From Vicia villosa (lineage: Eukaryota; Streptophyta; Magnoliopsida; Fabales; Fabaceae), in contig NW_026705228.1 of assembly GCF_029867415.1 (NCBI RefSeq), positions 930,001 through 994,000 of the forward strand: 64,000 nucleotides of DNA. The letters are read 5' to 3'. Positions 33,143 to 44,969 of this stretch are shown one piece after another (position 1 is the first letter of the stretch; each line of letters starts with the position of its first letter). Under the pieces are notes generated by a model that did not search any database, had not been told where the DNA came from, and saw nothing but the letters and a program-made list of their open reading frames with translations. The translations under genes and the position numbers were made by a program.

Positions 33143-33617
33143 AATTCTTTTTCTCAAATTCCTCTTTAGCTTTTCTCACTAAGAATTTCAAAGAGAACCC
33201 CGAGAAACCTCCATTCGACTTCCAATTATCAGATACTTCTTTTATGCTCAAATAAAGAGCAGCAGCAATCAACTTGAAATTCACCTCTTTAGGAATGTCG
33301 ATGAATGGCACTTCGTTTTTTACCTTGAGATTAAGAATAATAGAGTACTCTTCCAATGTCGGAGCCAACTGGTAATCCTGGAACGTGAAACACCTCATTT
33401 TAGGATCATAGAATTGCATCAAAGTTTGCAAAGCAGGAGTATCAACCACGGTTTCCAACAAAGTCAAGATATTCCCATAATTGTCCGTGAAACTCTTCAA
33501 GCAGGAAGTGGTCATCAACAAACTCAAACCCTCTAAGGCGGTCAACGGCTCTCGGAAGAAGCTGTAGGTATGCGTATGTCTCTTTGCTTCCTTGACGGTA
33601 TCAGTGGGAGTGTCCAT
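33138..33617 (-). pseudogene. Ogre-A ORF1, N-terminal part, cut by Ogre-B
   Basis: It starts at ATG 33617 (peptide MDTPTDTVKEAK); an upstream in-frame ATG at 33662 is less likely. About 160 residues include LMQFYDPKMRCFTFQDYQLAPTL, the counterpart of the FYDPVYRCFTFPDYQLVPTL region of Ogre-B ORF1. The frame then enters the Ogre-B LTR and stops. The rest of the gene is at 9315-10402. Confidence 0.88.
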
Positions 33618-34488
33618 CTTTAACTCGAGTGAACTCCTGAATGTCCCTGAAAAATATGACATGCAAATGCTTATTATACATATCTTTTTTTTGCGTTTCT
33701 TTTGGAAATAAATATGCTATGATGCAAAGTGGTGGGACTTGTTGCCGCCCACCGGGCATTCTGGACTGCCGGTAACACACATAATGCAAAGCCAAAGGTT
33801 CGGCCCCAAATGGTATACCACACGGAACATAGAATATCAATCCACGGAACCAAAGCCCGTAACCAATAGCACACTGGAATAGAACACATACTACCACTCG
33901 AACAAGAACCATAGTACCCCACGAACAAGGACCATAGTACACTCGAACGAGAACAACGGTAACCCACGAACAAGAACAACGGTAACCCACGAACAAGAAC
34001 AGCGGTAACCCACGAACAAGAACAGCGGTCACCAACAATGTACCTGTTGAATGATCATTGATTCCCGCCCCACTCACGGGTAAAATCTAGGCCAAGGTAA
34101 GGTCATGAAACGCAGTATACGGTCCGCCCGAAGGTAAGCATCATCACAGCGCGGAAGCGGGTGACGATAATACCTCTGTTTGAAACCACTACTCTGCTCG
34201 TGGTCGCATAATCCATCCCGAGACGTACACCTCGAGACAAACCATGCTCCCACTCTATCCTAGGGTTCCTATGGTTCACACATAGCCTGGGTATTGGGCC
34301 TTTTACCTCTTGTAACACCCACCCCACAAACAGAGATCCAGACAGTCCAGAATATGATGCAGAAAAGTAAAAGCGCACATAGAATGCAATGCAAACAGGT
34401 AAATATGCAAAGCAGTAAAACACCCAATGATAAACACACAAGCGCTAGGATCGACTCGCAGAGTCCGGACCAGCAAGAGGTCGAGACG
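33618..34488 (-). other. Ogre-A 5' leader between PBS and ORF1
   Basis: Noncoding leader of 0.87 kb. Short ORFs here come from the 23-bp tandem repeats at 33915-34029 and have no family resemblance. Confidence 0.6.
33915..34029. repeat. 23-bp tandem repeats in Ogre-A leader
   Basis: Three nearly identical 23-bp units (AACCCACGAACAAGAACARCGGT in consensus, with the purine variable) lie at 33961-34029. Two more diverged units precede them from 33915. Confidence 0.8.
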
Positions 34489-34506
34489 TCCCCAGCAGAG
34501 TCGCCA
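34489..34506 (-). promoter_or_regulatory. Ogre-A primer binding site for tRNA-Arg
   Basis: The minus strand reads TGGCGACTCTGCTGGGGA, two bases inside the LTR end. It matches the tRNA-Arg(ACG) 3' complement at 17 of 18 positions. Confidence 0.92.
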
Positions 34507-36303
34507 GCTGTCGCTACCGCGAAAATTAACAGAGTCGCCACTAACATATTTATCCTGAAAAGGAAGGGAATGCCAGCGAACCACAAAACAAAACAACGGT
34601 CTCACGACCAGAGAAAAAGGGTAAGGGATTCGGTTACGCGAGGGGAAGCTATTAGCACCCCTTGCGCCCATCGTACTCAATGGTATCCACGCTTATGTCT
34701 GAACCTATGGGTGTGTAAGCAAACTGCGCTAATCTGGACTAAAATGCTTGCAAAATGTAGGGAAAAGAAATAGTTATACTCGCACGGGCCCTACCCCGCT
34801 GCCTACATATCCGTTTTGCGGAATCAGAGGTACCGTAGCTCGGCTAACTAATTTTTGTTTGTTTTGTGTTTTTTAGGTGAACGAGTTACATTCACACTCC
34901 GCTGCTCGACCTTTGGAGACTTATGCTTGGGAATGGAGCGGAAATAACAAGCTCTTAAGAAAAGAAAATCAAAGAGTGTGGTTTGTGTTTTAAAGAATGC
35001 ATGAGGAATACCTAAGCTAAGGGGGAAAGCTTGCTACCTAATGTTATCATACAAAGGGTACAAGTCTAAACTAAACTAGCAACCTACGAGGGATAAGGGA
35101 AACAAACAATAATGTCACACAAACGAGCTCCGCTCGTAAAGCAAACAAAACCAACGGTACTGACCGAATGGTAGAAAAGCGGTCCCGCCATAGCCAAGGG
35201 GAGCAACTCGACCCAAGTCAACCAAGCATTAGACCTCGCGAAAATGATCGGGCCAGAGACAAGAGGAGCGGTTCCCTCTCAGCAACCAAGCCGTCACGGA
35301 TCGTAAAGGAAAACGGTGCGTGCGTACACCGAGCATCAACGTCGAGCGACGCGAGCTATAGGAAAGGCGGGGGTCCGGCTACATGAACCCTTTTCCTGAC
35401 ATACTCGATAACAAGATCTTGTGCAGGTTTGGAAGCAAGCAACGCGTAGCGTGCGCGTACCGAACGGACTCGATGAGACTAGGCGGGGGTTGATTACTAA
35501 CCCTTTCCGCGTGCCTTCCATGAGGACTTAACGGAGTGCCATATAGGACTTATTACACCATGACTCCCTGCCGCAAAGCACAAATGTAAACACACCAACA
35601 AAAACAGAGCCTCTTTCAAGGGCTTGGCCAGATGCATGTCTAGGTCCTACTTCTCATGTTAAAGGATGATGCGAGAAAGCGATAAAGTGCAAGAAAAATA
35701 AAATGAAACGGGATCAATACCAAACGGATGATGATCCATAAACTAAGGCGAAGAGAGCAAGGAAACTAAAGATCCCGCGAGCGAGCTAGCAAAGCAAAAG
35801 CAAATAGTCAGCACACCGATTAGCCATGAAAGCACACAAAGGTTGACATGCGCGTCGAGCATAATCACAATACACCTGCAAGAGGAACAAGCAAACCAAG
35901 CAAGCAGATATAAAGTAATAGAGATGTGCCTCCAAGATGAGAACACAAAGGGAATGAATGAAATCGTGTCCCGCAAGTAAAGCGGAACACTCATAGAGTA
36001 AGCATCGATCGGTGACCGTCCAAAAGCCTTGCACACTAGCACACAAGTTAGAGATAACAAACATTGCAATCAGAATTGCGTTATTGCATTATAAGCTAAG
36101 AAAAAACGAACAATCAACGCACACATGAAATGTACAACAAATGCCAAGGGGAAAACAAACATGAATAAACTAAATCAATCAATATCAATCATCTCATGAG
36201 ATAGAACATTTCACAAGCTTTCCAACGATATAAAGAACGCGCAAATCGGAGTTACAAGTCAAAAGATATGAAAGATTGAAGTTAACAAGCAAAAAACACA
36301 ACT

Positions 36304-36558
36304 ATGCGTCGACCTGCAGACAGGATGCGTCGACCTGAACAGGGAATGCGTCGACCTACTAGGTCGGCGTGCAAGAAAGAAGGCTATGCGTCGACCTGCA
36401 GACAACATGCATCGACCTGCAAGAAACTATGCGTCGACCTGCAGAATGCATGCGTCGACCTGAACAGGGCTTGCGTCGACCTATTGGGTCAGCGTGCGCA
36501 TACCCGAGGGTCACACGAAGGCAATAGGTCGACCTACTAGGGCCATAGGTCGACCTAA
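36304..36558. repeat. GTCGACCT-motif array in Ogre-A LTR
   Basis: Nine copies of GTCGACCT and one variant (ATCGACCT) occur in 255 bp at about 20-30 bp spacing, mostly as TGCGTCGACCTGC or TGCGTCGACCTGAACAGG. The last two copies are the palindrome AGGTCGACCT. A higher-order unit of about 110-120 bp can be seen (the ACTAGGTCGGCGTGC and ATTGGGTCAGCGTGC blocks). Confidence 0.85.
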
Positions 36559-37697
36559 ACAGGAAAAAACCTCAAAAAAACCAAAATGTCGCCCGGGCAA
36601 TCGAAATACAAACCACCACAAACGACCGTCATGCGAGCAATTGATAAAACATGCAATTAAAGGCCAAAATCCTTCACTTAGTGCAACGAATGAGATTCAA
36701 TTCATGCATGAAAATTAACATCAAATGATACACAAACAATCGACGCGTCGGTGTCGCACCAAGAGCATGAATTAGCAAGTATGAGCATCGAAAGCAAGAT
36801 CAAGCATTCGCGATTAACCAAGACTTCACATATCAATGAGTGTGTAATTTAAACACCTTGTTAACAAACATTTCATGCTTTGGCAAATGTAAACGATGGC
36901 AACGAGTCGACATGCGACATGCTACAAGACATGAACAAGTATGGTGCAAGTGATAAAGAGAGCTTTCAACCGATTCCGGATTTGATCATTATCAACAAAT
37001 AACAACAATTAAGGTTCAAGAACCACAAGGCTCCATGAGTTCTCTTTCAAATATCTCAATTAAGCATTTCAACAAACACTTATCATGCAAAAAACTCACC
37101 ATTAAGCACAAATGCTTCAAACACTCAAATGATCGAACACTTAGCATGCAATTTCTTGCATCATAAGCGACATGCATGTATCATTAACAACAATTCACCG
37201 ATAAATCTCAAATTCAATCAAATAAACAAGATCAACACAAATCATTCAATCAACAAGAAATTATCATCATCAATTATCATAGATCCATCATCCACAATCA
37301 AAAATTATCATGATCAATGTCGAATTAAGCAACAAAATCAATGATCTATCAAGGTTTGTAGTGAATTTACCGGATCGAACAAAGAGAATGTGATCGGATG
37401 AACACGAACGCGAACACGACGCGAACACGAACGAAATCCAAGAGAGGTGAGGGAGTGTGAGGCGCAAGACAATATGAGAGGGAGAGAGATGCGTGGTACT
37501 TCAATCGGAGGAGAAGATCTTGATTCGTGCTTCGATCTTCATTTGTTCTTGAGATTTGATCTTGAATTGATGAAGATTGATGAAGGTTTTGTGAGTTTTT
37601 GTGGTTTTGATCCAAGAAAATTGAGAGAGAATTGAGAGAAAGTGTTTTTGATCTTTTGGGTGAAATTGAAGTTATGAGAGTTTGTGAAGAAAAATGA

Positions 37698-37705
37698 CTT
37701 ATATA
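37698..37705 (-). promoter_or_regulatory. TATA box of Ogre-A LTR
   Basis: TATATAAG on the minus strand. It is followed downstream by the TCTCTCAATTTTC-rich region expected near a start site. Inferred from motif and position only. Confidence 0.5.
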
Positions 37706-38613
37706 GTGAAGGTAGTGAAATGTCCAAATTGCCCTCAGTGTGTCTTATTTAGGCTCGTTTTTAAGGAAACTCGGTTCGGCTCTGAATTTCGGAACGAAAC
37801 CAATGCCACTGTGAAGATGACCAAATTTGTGACTCATCGCCGCGAGAATAACCTCAATCCGATAAGCGATGAAGAAAATACGCGCGTTTGAATGACGAGA
37901 AACGTCGATTCATCTGGTGCGACTGTGCAAAATTTTGTGAGTACCGCTCAAAGAACTCGATAAAACCCCATCTTCGGCTCAGAATCTGAACAAGCATGTG
38001 TGACGAAGAATCGAAGCTAACGAAATTTCCGAGAGAATGCTGCCGGAATGGACTTCATACGATAAAAATCGAAGAAGTTATGAATTTTCAAACTAGGCGC
38101 GACATAGTCGAAAACACACTTTTAACCGAAACAACGCGACGATCCTTAAAATTCTGGGAATTTTTAGTGCATAGTTGGCTTTCGGTCTGAACATATGAAA
38201 TCTTGGTAATGATGATACGGAGCTCCAGTTAAATTTTCAAGCAAATCCGACGAGCGGATTAGGAGATACGAATTTTCCGAGGTCCGAAACCCTACATTCA
38301 GCACTGTTTTTCACTGCGAAACCTCAAGTAATTTGCAAATCTGGCGACCTTCCTCAAAGAATTGGCTTCCGAGCCGAACACGAAAGTTGTAGATGTCGTC
38401 GAAACGGTCAGGACTTCGTGGGAACTTAACTCATATCACCTTCCAAATATTACTCGTGAATTTTCTCGTATTTACACCGTTTGAACCATTTTTCATACCT
38501 TTCTTCTTAAACCCATGAAACTCTTTATTATTTTTCTTCAATTTTAAATGACGAAATAAACATCATTAATAACTTATAGCTCAAATAAAGAGGGCAAATT
38601 TTGGGGTGCAACA

Positions 38614-40927
38614 CTCTATAAACTTCACATAGATGCAGCACACAATGAATACATGGTGGTTCTAGTTGTCCTAACCCATATCCCTGATGACGGGAGTTCC
38701 AGGCCTATACATGCTTCTAATGCAAAGGAAAAGAATCACTTACTTGGAAAGATCCTGAGCAAAATCTTCGGAGAAAATTTGTATTCCTTAAGCTTCTTCG
38801 ATTTTGGAGATGACGCTTATGATTGTGTAGCTTCCAATGATGATGATCTTCGAGGTTGATTCAATACGAGTTTCTGAGAAGCTTCAGTGGTGACGCTTTG
38901 AAAAAGAGATTCAGTGATGATGGATCTTGAAGATGAAACGATGATGGTGTGGAGGATCCGTTTGAGAGCAAATGGTGGTGGTTTAAGAAGTTTGTGACTT
39001 GGTCATGATGGTAGAAGAGTGAGAATGGGGAAGTTGGTTATGGTGGTGGTGGAAACCGTTAGAGTTTGTCAGAGAGAGAGAGAGTGAAGAGAGCGTGGAG
39101 AAAGTGAAGAGAGAGTGAAGTAAAATCTGAAAACTGGAGAAAATGAAGTGTGTCCCCAAAGTGTGAAGAGTTTTTCTTTTTTATATGTGGGGTCTATTGG
39201 ATGTTATGGTGTGTGTGATGTAGAGTAGTATTTTCTCTTCAAGACTTAATGAGCAAGTTGTATGCACTTGAGGAATGTTTCTTCCTACTTTTTACGCGAG
39301 CAGGAACATGCATGGACCAATGGAGTAATGATGATGAGGGTGTGTGGTATAGTGTGGAGATAGTAATCATCTTATGCTAGCAACTTCAAGTAATGAACTT
39401 TGTGCTGACATAACTCTATGTATGAGCATCCAATTTATCCAAACTTGTGATCAAATGAAAGAGGGCATAACATATAATGACTTTCATGTTGGCTAATTTG
39501 AGAGAATACACTTGTAACACATTCAAAAGTGGCTTGCAAAATGATGGCACACCATTGCATATCCCTTGCATACGTGACTTGATTTTTGGCCTGAGGCTTT
39601 TTACCAAAATGAACCTTTGTAAGGGAACTGCTTCAAGACTCTATATCTCAATAATCATTTGACCAAAATCAAAGGTCTTTAGCTTATTGGATAGAGGGCA
39701 TGGAGGAGACGACATTGCAATTAGAATGGAACATAAAATATGCCTTTAGCTCCTTAAAGTTGGATTTGAAAAGTGCCCACCACCTGTTTGTAGAAATGCT
39801 GCGCGCGTGCCCTGAGTTTATGCCCACGTCCTTGTCACAATGTGACTTTGCTAGGGCATGACTTAGGTGACTTGTACCTTGTTCCACACTCAACCAAAAT
39901 CAGTGATAATCATCCCATTAGATACAGGGCACGGTAGAAACTAGATTGGTGTTGATATGGATTCAAGAAGATTCTTGTAGCTCTCTAAATCGCGTCCTGA
40001 ATATGGCACACCATGTGTCTGTGGAAATGCTTGCGCTGACGAGAAGCCCTGCCCAGCAATATGACTTGCACAAGTTATAATTTCCAAATTTCATAGCTTT
40101 GTATCTTTCCATCTAGACTTCAAATTGAAAAACTCACCACTACAAAGTTGTTCTATGCCATGAGGGGAGTAATTTTGCAGTTGACCTTGTCTTGAAATAA
40201 AGCTTTTATCCACGTGTGAAGTAGACCTAAAGTCAGCTGCACAATCATCTTGAAAACCCAAAGATTTTCTCTAAGTTAAGACTTTCCACTTATGGAAGAT
40301 TTCAAATTCAACTAACTTTCCACTTTTGGTAATTTTGAGAAATCTTTGATTTTATTTATTCCTTTGACTTTTCTTGACTGATTCTCCACCAAACATTCAA
40401 TATTGGACAGTTGACTTTGACTTTGACCAAAAAGTCAACTGTTCTGATTCTCTCCGTTTTAGATGAATTTTCCCGATTAATTAATTTCCAGTCTAATTCT
40501 CAATCAATTTTCAACCAAAGAAGCTTCAATGAATATTTCTTCAGGGAAACCATACTTCACATTCAAAATCATCTCCTGATTAAATTTTGACCAAAAAGTC
40601 AACAGGGTTGACTTTGGTTAAAACCCTAATTTGAAAACCCTGATGAACCTGAGATTTGTATCTTTTAACCAGAGCTTTGACTCGGAGAGAATGAAACCCT
40701 GATTTTAGGAGTATGCCAATGGAAATGATCCTCTTCAATAAGACCTCAGATCTGATCCTTCTTAACCAAGAATTTCCTCAACCTCAGCCTCTTTTTGTCA
40801 ATTTTCTCGAACAGTAACTGTGATATGGATGAATGTATTAGATAAATGACCTACATGAGGTATGCACATGAATGTGATATGAAAGCCAATTGGATATAAA
40901 TAAATGGGCAAATTTTGGGGTGCAACA
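38614..40927 (-). repeat. Fragment of another Ogre-like LTR (split by Ogre-A)
   Basis: It ends at 40927 with GGGCAAATTTTGGGGTGCAACA-type sequence matching the Ogre-A LTR end. Its body has Ogre-LTR-like blocks such as GTTGACTTT, AAAAAGTCAAC and AAAACCCTAAT. The left edge coincides with the Ogre-A LTR border, so Ogre-A probably inserted here and the remainder lies left of the window. No ORF is supported. A CT/GA-rich run is at 39067-39118. Confidence 0.6.
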
Positions 40928-41369
40928 ACAACGTCCATCGTAACCTGTCACTTAATCATTTTTCCTACGTCAACATCTTACGCAACAGTTGCTCAAACTG
41001 ATAACTTTACAGTCCACCAACAATGTTGAACATAGTAACTTTCTAAATTCCATCTTATAACAATTATCCTTTTTCCAAGATTCTCCAACTTGTTAAACAA
41101 CCAAAATATTAAATCCATGTTACCTTTGAATTCGCGAACTAGCACACTTCTACATTACTTGCACTGTCTCCTTAAGCAGTATATTGCACCAACAACTTAC
41201 AACAGAAACATGTTCGAGAAGCACAACTTCTCCCCCACTTTGCTCAAACCAATCCCTGCAACAAAACAAACAAGTACCGACAGTGTCTCACACACTTGTC
41301 GCGCATTAAGGGACAAACAACATTTAGACAACTTTAGTCGGACGAACCGACATGCTCTGATACCACTAA
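40928..41369 (-). mobile_element. Internal leader remnant of an old Met-primed LTR element
   Basis: It lies next to an LTR start (41370) and a PBS (41354-41365). It contains no recognisable protein. Its left end is cut by the Ogre-like LTR at 40927. Confidence 0.5.
41354..41365 (-). promoter_or_regulatory. Primer binding site for initiator tRNA-Met
   Basis: The minus strand reads TGGTATCAGAGC, a 12-of-12 match to the usual plant initiator-Met PBS. It is four bases from the LTR border at 41370. Confidence 0.85.
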
Positions 41370-42505
41370 TGTAACACCCCAATTTCTACCCAAAATTTAT
41401 AATAATAATCAGAGTATAAAAATTCCACAAACAACAAATAGGATGTCATATTTCAACTTAATACACAACATATACTTTCTTTTAATAAGAACAACTCTTA
41501 ATACTACACGGAGGAATCATAATATCACACTTTATTCAACTGAGAAACAACTTATAATTATTAATATTCAACTAAAATAACTTTTTGAACAACAGTAACT
41601 TGACAATGTCAGCTTTATAATCATTTAGAAACTAAAGTAGTAATAACAACATATAACAAACATAATCCCATCTCGAGTGCTACATATCAGAGCAAGATCC
41701 TCTCGACATATCATAAGCAACATAAAGACTTCATAGGAATACCTCGAACATCCACAACTAATTTTGAGTACCTGTCCATTTCCCATGGTAGGGGAAACAT
41801 CAGCAAAAGGGGTGAGATATCGAAAAATATAAACAAGGTATGATAATCAATATATTAGATAAGAATCATATAGTTATTCACCGTGTTATAACAACAAAAC
41901 AATCATAAAAAAATAAAACATAATACAACGATTAACAACTTAATAAAAACAACTTATACAACAACAACATCTTAATAACAACTTAATATTTACATCCACT
42001 TAGTAACGGCAACAAAACAACAACTTTAAAAACAACAATTGATTTCAATCAGCAATGCGATAACAACAACTACACGTATACAACTTGAATGCTACTCAAC
42101 TGTGCATATGCATGTGGATCCATTGGAGTAGAACTCCCAATATAAAAACATGCCAGGTTATCGAGGCATCAACAAAGCATAAGCCTTCAACTTCAATTTT
42201 ACCAATCCAGGCCAACGTGGGGAGCATAGCTTCAACTTAGAAAATGCCCATCCAGGCCAACTTAGTATGCGAATGAAATGAATGCAACAATCACAACAAC
42301 GACATCAATCAACATCACAACATAACAACGACATCAATCAACATCACAACACAACAACTTATCAACATTGTACCAGTAAAGGGGTACTCAACATCGCTTC
42401 AACACTGGCCATAGGCCTACAACTTAATCAACAACAACACAACCACAACTACATCACAACAACATATCAACGCAATTCAACAACAATTCATAGCAACGAC
42501 ATATT
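41370..42505 (-). repeat. Old LTR, first piece (Met-primed element)
   Basis: It begins TGTAACACCCC directly beside the PBS and is rich in AACAAC and ATCAAC stretches. SIRE-1 interrupts it at 42505/42506. It continues at 51517 and, after the LINE, at 57627. The class is uncertain; the TGTAACACCCC border would fit a Tekay-like gypsy element. Confidence 0.6.
42501..42505. repeat. Target-site duplication ATATT, left copy, of SIRE-1
   Basis: ATATT directly precedes the left LTR and is repeated at 51512-51516. Confidence 0.95.
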
Positions 42506-43724
42506 TGAAGGATAGAAAAACACTTAGAAAGGGGGGGGTTTGAATAAGTGTAGTCTTAAAAACTTGAACGATAAAAATAAATTGCACAGTTATTTTTATC
42601 TTGGTTCGTTGTTAACTAAACTACTCCAGTCCACCCCCACGGAGTGATTTACCTCACCTGAGGATTTAATCCACTAATCGCAACAGATTACAATGGTTTT
42701 CCACTTAGTCCGCGACTAAGTCTTCTAGAGTATCCTGATCACAACCTGATCACTCCAGGAACAAATGCTTAGACACAAGCTAAGACTTTCTTAGAGTATC
42801 CTGACCACCACGTGATCACTCTAAATACAACTGCTTAGACACAAGCTAAGACTTCCTAGAGTATCCTGATCAACACTTGATCACTCTAGTTACTTACAAA
42901 TTAATGTAATCAATTCTAAGAGTATTACAAATGCTTCTGAAAAGCTATAATCACAACAGTGATATTTCTCTTAACGTTTAAGCTTAATCTCACTAATATA
43001 TTACAACAGCAATGTAGTGAGCTTTGATGAAGATGAAGTTTCTGAGCTTTGAATTTGAACAGCGTTTCAGCAAGTTAATATTCACAGAATTTGGTTCAGA
43101 GTTGTTAACCTTGCTTTTCATCAGAACTTCATATTTATAGGCGTTTGAGAAGATGACCGTTGAGCGCATTTAATGCTTTGTGTATTCCGTACAGCTTTGC
43201 ATTTAATGTTTCACGCTTTTGTCAACTACCTCGAGCCTTGTTCACGCTGTGTCTACTGACGTTGCCTTTAATAGCTTCCAACGTTCCTTTTGTCAGTCAG
43301 CGTAGCCTGCCACTTGTACTTTCTTCTGATCTGATGTTTGTGAATAAAATATTTGAATATCATCAGAGTCAAACAGCTTGGTGCATAGCATCTTCTTGTC
43401 TTCTGACCTTGAAGTGCTTCTGAGCGTGATACCATGAGAACTTCAGTGCTTCTGCTTCTGATCTCAAGTTCTTCTGATGCTTTCATAGTCCTATGTTCTG
43501 ATTCTGCCTTGACCATCTTCTGATGTCTTGCCAGACCATGTTCTGATGTTGCATGCTGAACCTTCTGAGACAAAGCTTCTGAGCGCTGATTTGTGCATAC
43601 TCTTTATATATTTCCTGAAAGGGAAATTGCAATGTATTAGAGTACCACATTATCTCACACAAAATTTATATCCTTGTTATCATCAAAACTAAGAATATTG
43701 ATCAGAACAAATCTTGTTCTAACA
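42506..43724 (-). repeat. SIRE-1 3' LTR (1219 bp)
   Basis: It pairs with 50292-51511. It contains many TTCTGA motifs, ACTAGAGTGATCA-type repeats (about 42725-42890) and a TATA box TATAAATAT at 43131-43139. Confidence 0.95.
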
Positions 43725-44969
43725 ATCTCCCCCTTTTTGATGATGACAAAAACATATATAAATGATATGAATTTGCGATCAGAAAGAGCAGACGGCTAAA
43801 GACAAATTACACAGCTATAGCATAAGCATGTGAATATGTCTCCCCCTGAGATTAACAATCTCCCCCTGAGATGAATAATCTCCCCCTGAAATAAATACTC
43901 GAAGAACTTTAATAATAAAAGACTTCCCTGATTATTTCGGTAGAGACGATCACATAAGCTTCTGTCTTCTGATAATTCATAGCTTCTGACTTCTGCTTCC
44001 ATTGGACAGCTTCAGAACTTGAATTTCTTTAGATTCCTAGAACACTCACAGCTTCTGATTCCTGCTTCCTTTTAGGACAGCTTCAGAACTTGAATTTCTT
44101 TGATCTTCAGAACATTCACAGCTTCTGATTCCTGCTTCCATTTAGGACAGCTTCAGAACTTGACTTTCTTTGATCTTCAGAACATTCACAGCTTCTGATT
44201 CATGCTTCCATTTAGGACAACTTCAGAACTTGAGTTTTCTGGATCTTTAGAACATTCACAGCTTCTGATTTCTGCTTCCCTCGGATAGCTTCAGAGCTTT
44301 GAATTTCTTCTTACATCACTTCATGCTAGATTGTATCAGAACATTGTTGAATGTACCAGAGCATCATCAGAGCATCTCTACATCCTGAAATGTTACAGAA
44401 CAAAACTAAACGACAAAAGTCAGCATGAATGAGTTAGAACATAAAATGTGTATCAGAACACAAAATATGTATCAGAGCCATATAAGCCATATAGAATATA
44501 TCAGATCCAATAGACAATGTATCAGAGCAAATAGACAATGATTTGGATCATATTCTATTATCAGAATTTCTGATCATTCCTCCTTCTTGCTTCTGATTCT
44601 GAAGCTTCCTAGCACTCAGCTTGCTTCAAGAATCCAAGAGCTTGATTCATTTTATTGCTTCTTATGTTGATCTTGAATCTTTGATTCCTGCAACAACACA
44701 ACTTAAAAACATAGAACTTTGCAAGTTCTGTTAGTAAATGTGGAGCCTTTTTACTCGGTAACTGATAATATTAATCAGATCATTTATCATATATTTTCTC
44801 CCCCTTTTTGTCATAACATCAAAAAGAATAAAAGATTCAGATGTAAAGCAAGAGACAAAAGGAAAGAAACATAAATAACTTTTCATTGATTTCAACAAGA
44901 AGGATTACAAAAGAGGAATGCAGGAAAAAACAGATGCAGCAAGGAAAGAAAACTACAAAGACCAAAGGA
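43725..44969 (-). other. SIRE-1 3' noncoding region with five polypurine tracts
   Basis: The tract next to the LTR reads AAAAAGGGGGAGATT in the transcript (43725-43739). Further GGGGGAGA-type tracts lie at 43840-43850, 43858-43870, 43878-43890 and 44797-44810. Multiple tracts ahead of the 3' LTR are described for sireviruses. The 70-bp repeats (43982-44310) lie between them. No ORF is supported. Confidence 0.85.
43982..44310. repeat. 70-bp tandem repeats in SIRE-1 3' region
   Basis: GCTTCTGATT-type unit starts at 43982, 44051, 44121, 44191 and 44261, with periods of 69, 70, 70 and 70 bp. Each unit includes GACAGCTTCAGAACTTGA. Confidence 0.92.

Larger units (their letters stand above)
1..38613 (-). 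mobile_element. Ogre-A: old Ogre-type Ty3/gypsy (Tat lineage) element, interrupted by Ogre-B, left LTR outside window
   Basis: The order on the minus strand is LTR, tRNA-Arg PBS, leader, ORF1, gag-pro, intron, pol and 3' noncoding region, which is the Ogre layout. The extra ORF1 ahead of gag and the dual RNase H in pol support the Tat/Ogre lineage. Only the 5' LTR (34509-38613) is in the window; the 3' LTR should lie just left of position 1, because the 3' noncoding region already covers 1.85 kb compared with about 2.1 kb in Ogre-B. Ogre-B occupies 10403-33137, inside ORF1. Stops and frameshifts in ORF1, gag-pro and pol mean it cannot move by itself. The name Ogre-A is mine. Confidence 0.9.
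34509..38613 (-). repeat. Ogre-A 5' LTR (4105 bp)
   Basis: It begins TGTCGCTACCGCG, the same TGTCGC start as Ogre-B, and ends GGGGTGCAACA. The left border is fixed by the PBS. The right border is set by the terminal CA and by the same 3' end at 40927 in a neighbouring LTR. It holds the GTCGACCT array (36304-36558) and a TATA box (37698-37705). Several small ORFs inside show no recognisable protein. The sequence is unlike the Ogre-B LTR except at the ends. Confidence 0.8.

Noticed and set aside
33601..34077. 158-codon minus-strand ORF rich in FVGYRC repeats
   Set aside because: Produced by the 23-bp tandem repeats in the leader; no start context or homologue recognised.
34294..34773. 159-codon plus-strand ORF across the Ogre-A PBS and LTR start
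   Set aside because: It spans the leader, PBS and LTR border, which cannot be a conserved gene; no known domain.
34509..40927. A single 6.4-kb LTR for Ogre-A
   Set aside because: An internal copy of the LTR terminus at 38613 and a change in sequence character there fit two LTRs better.
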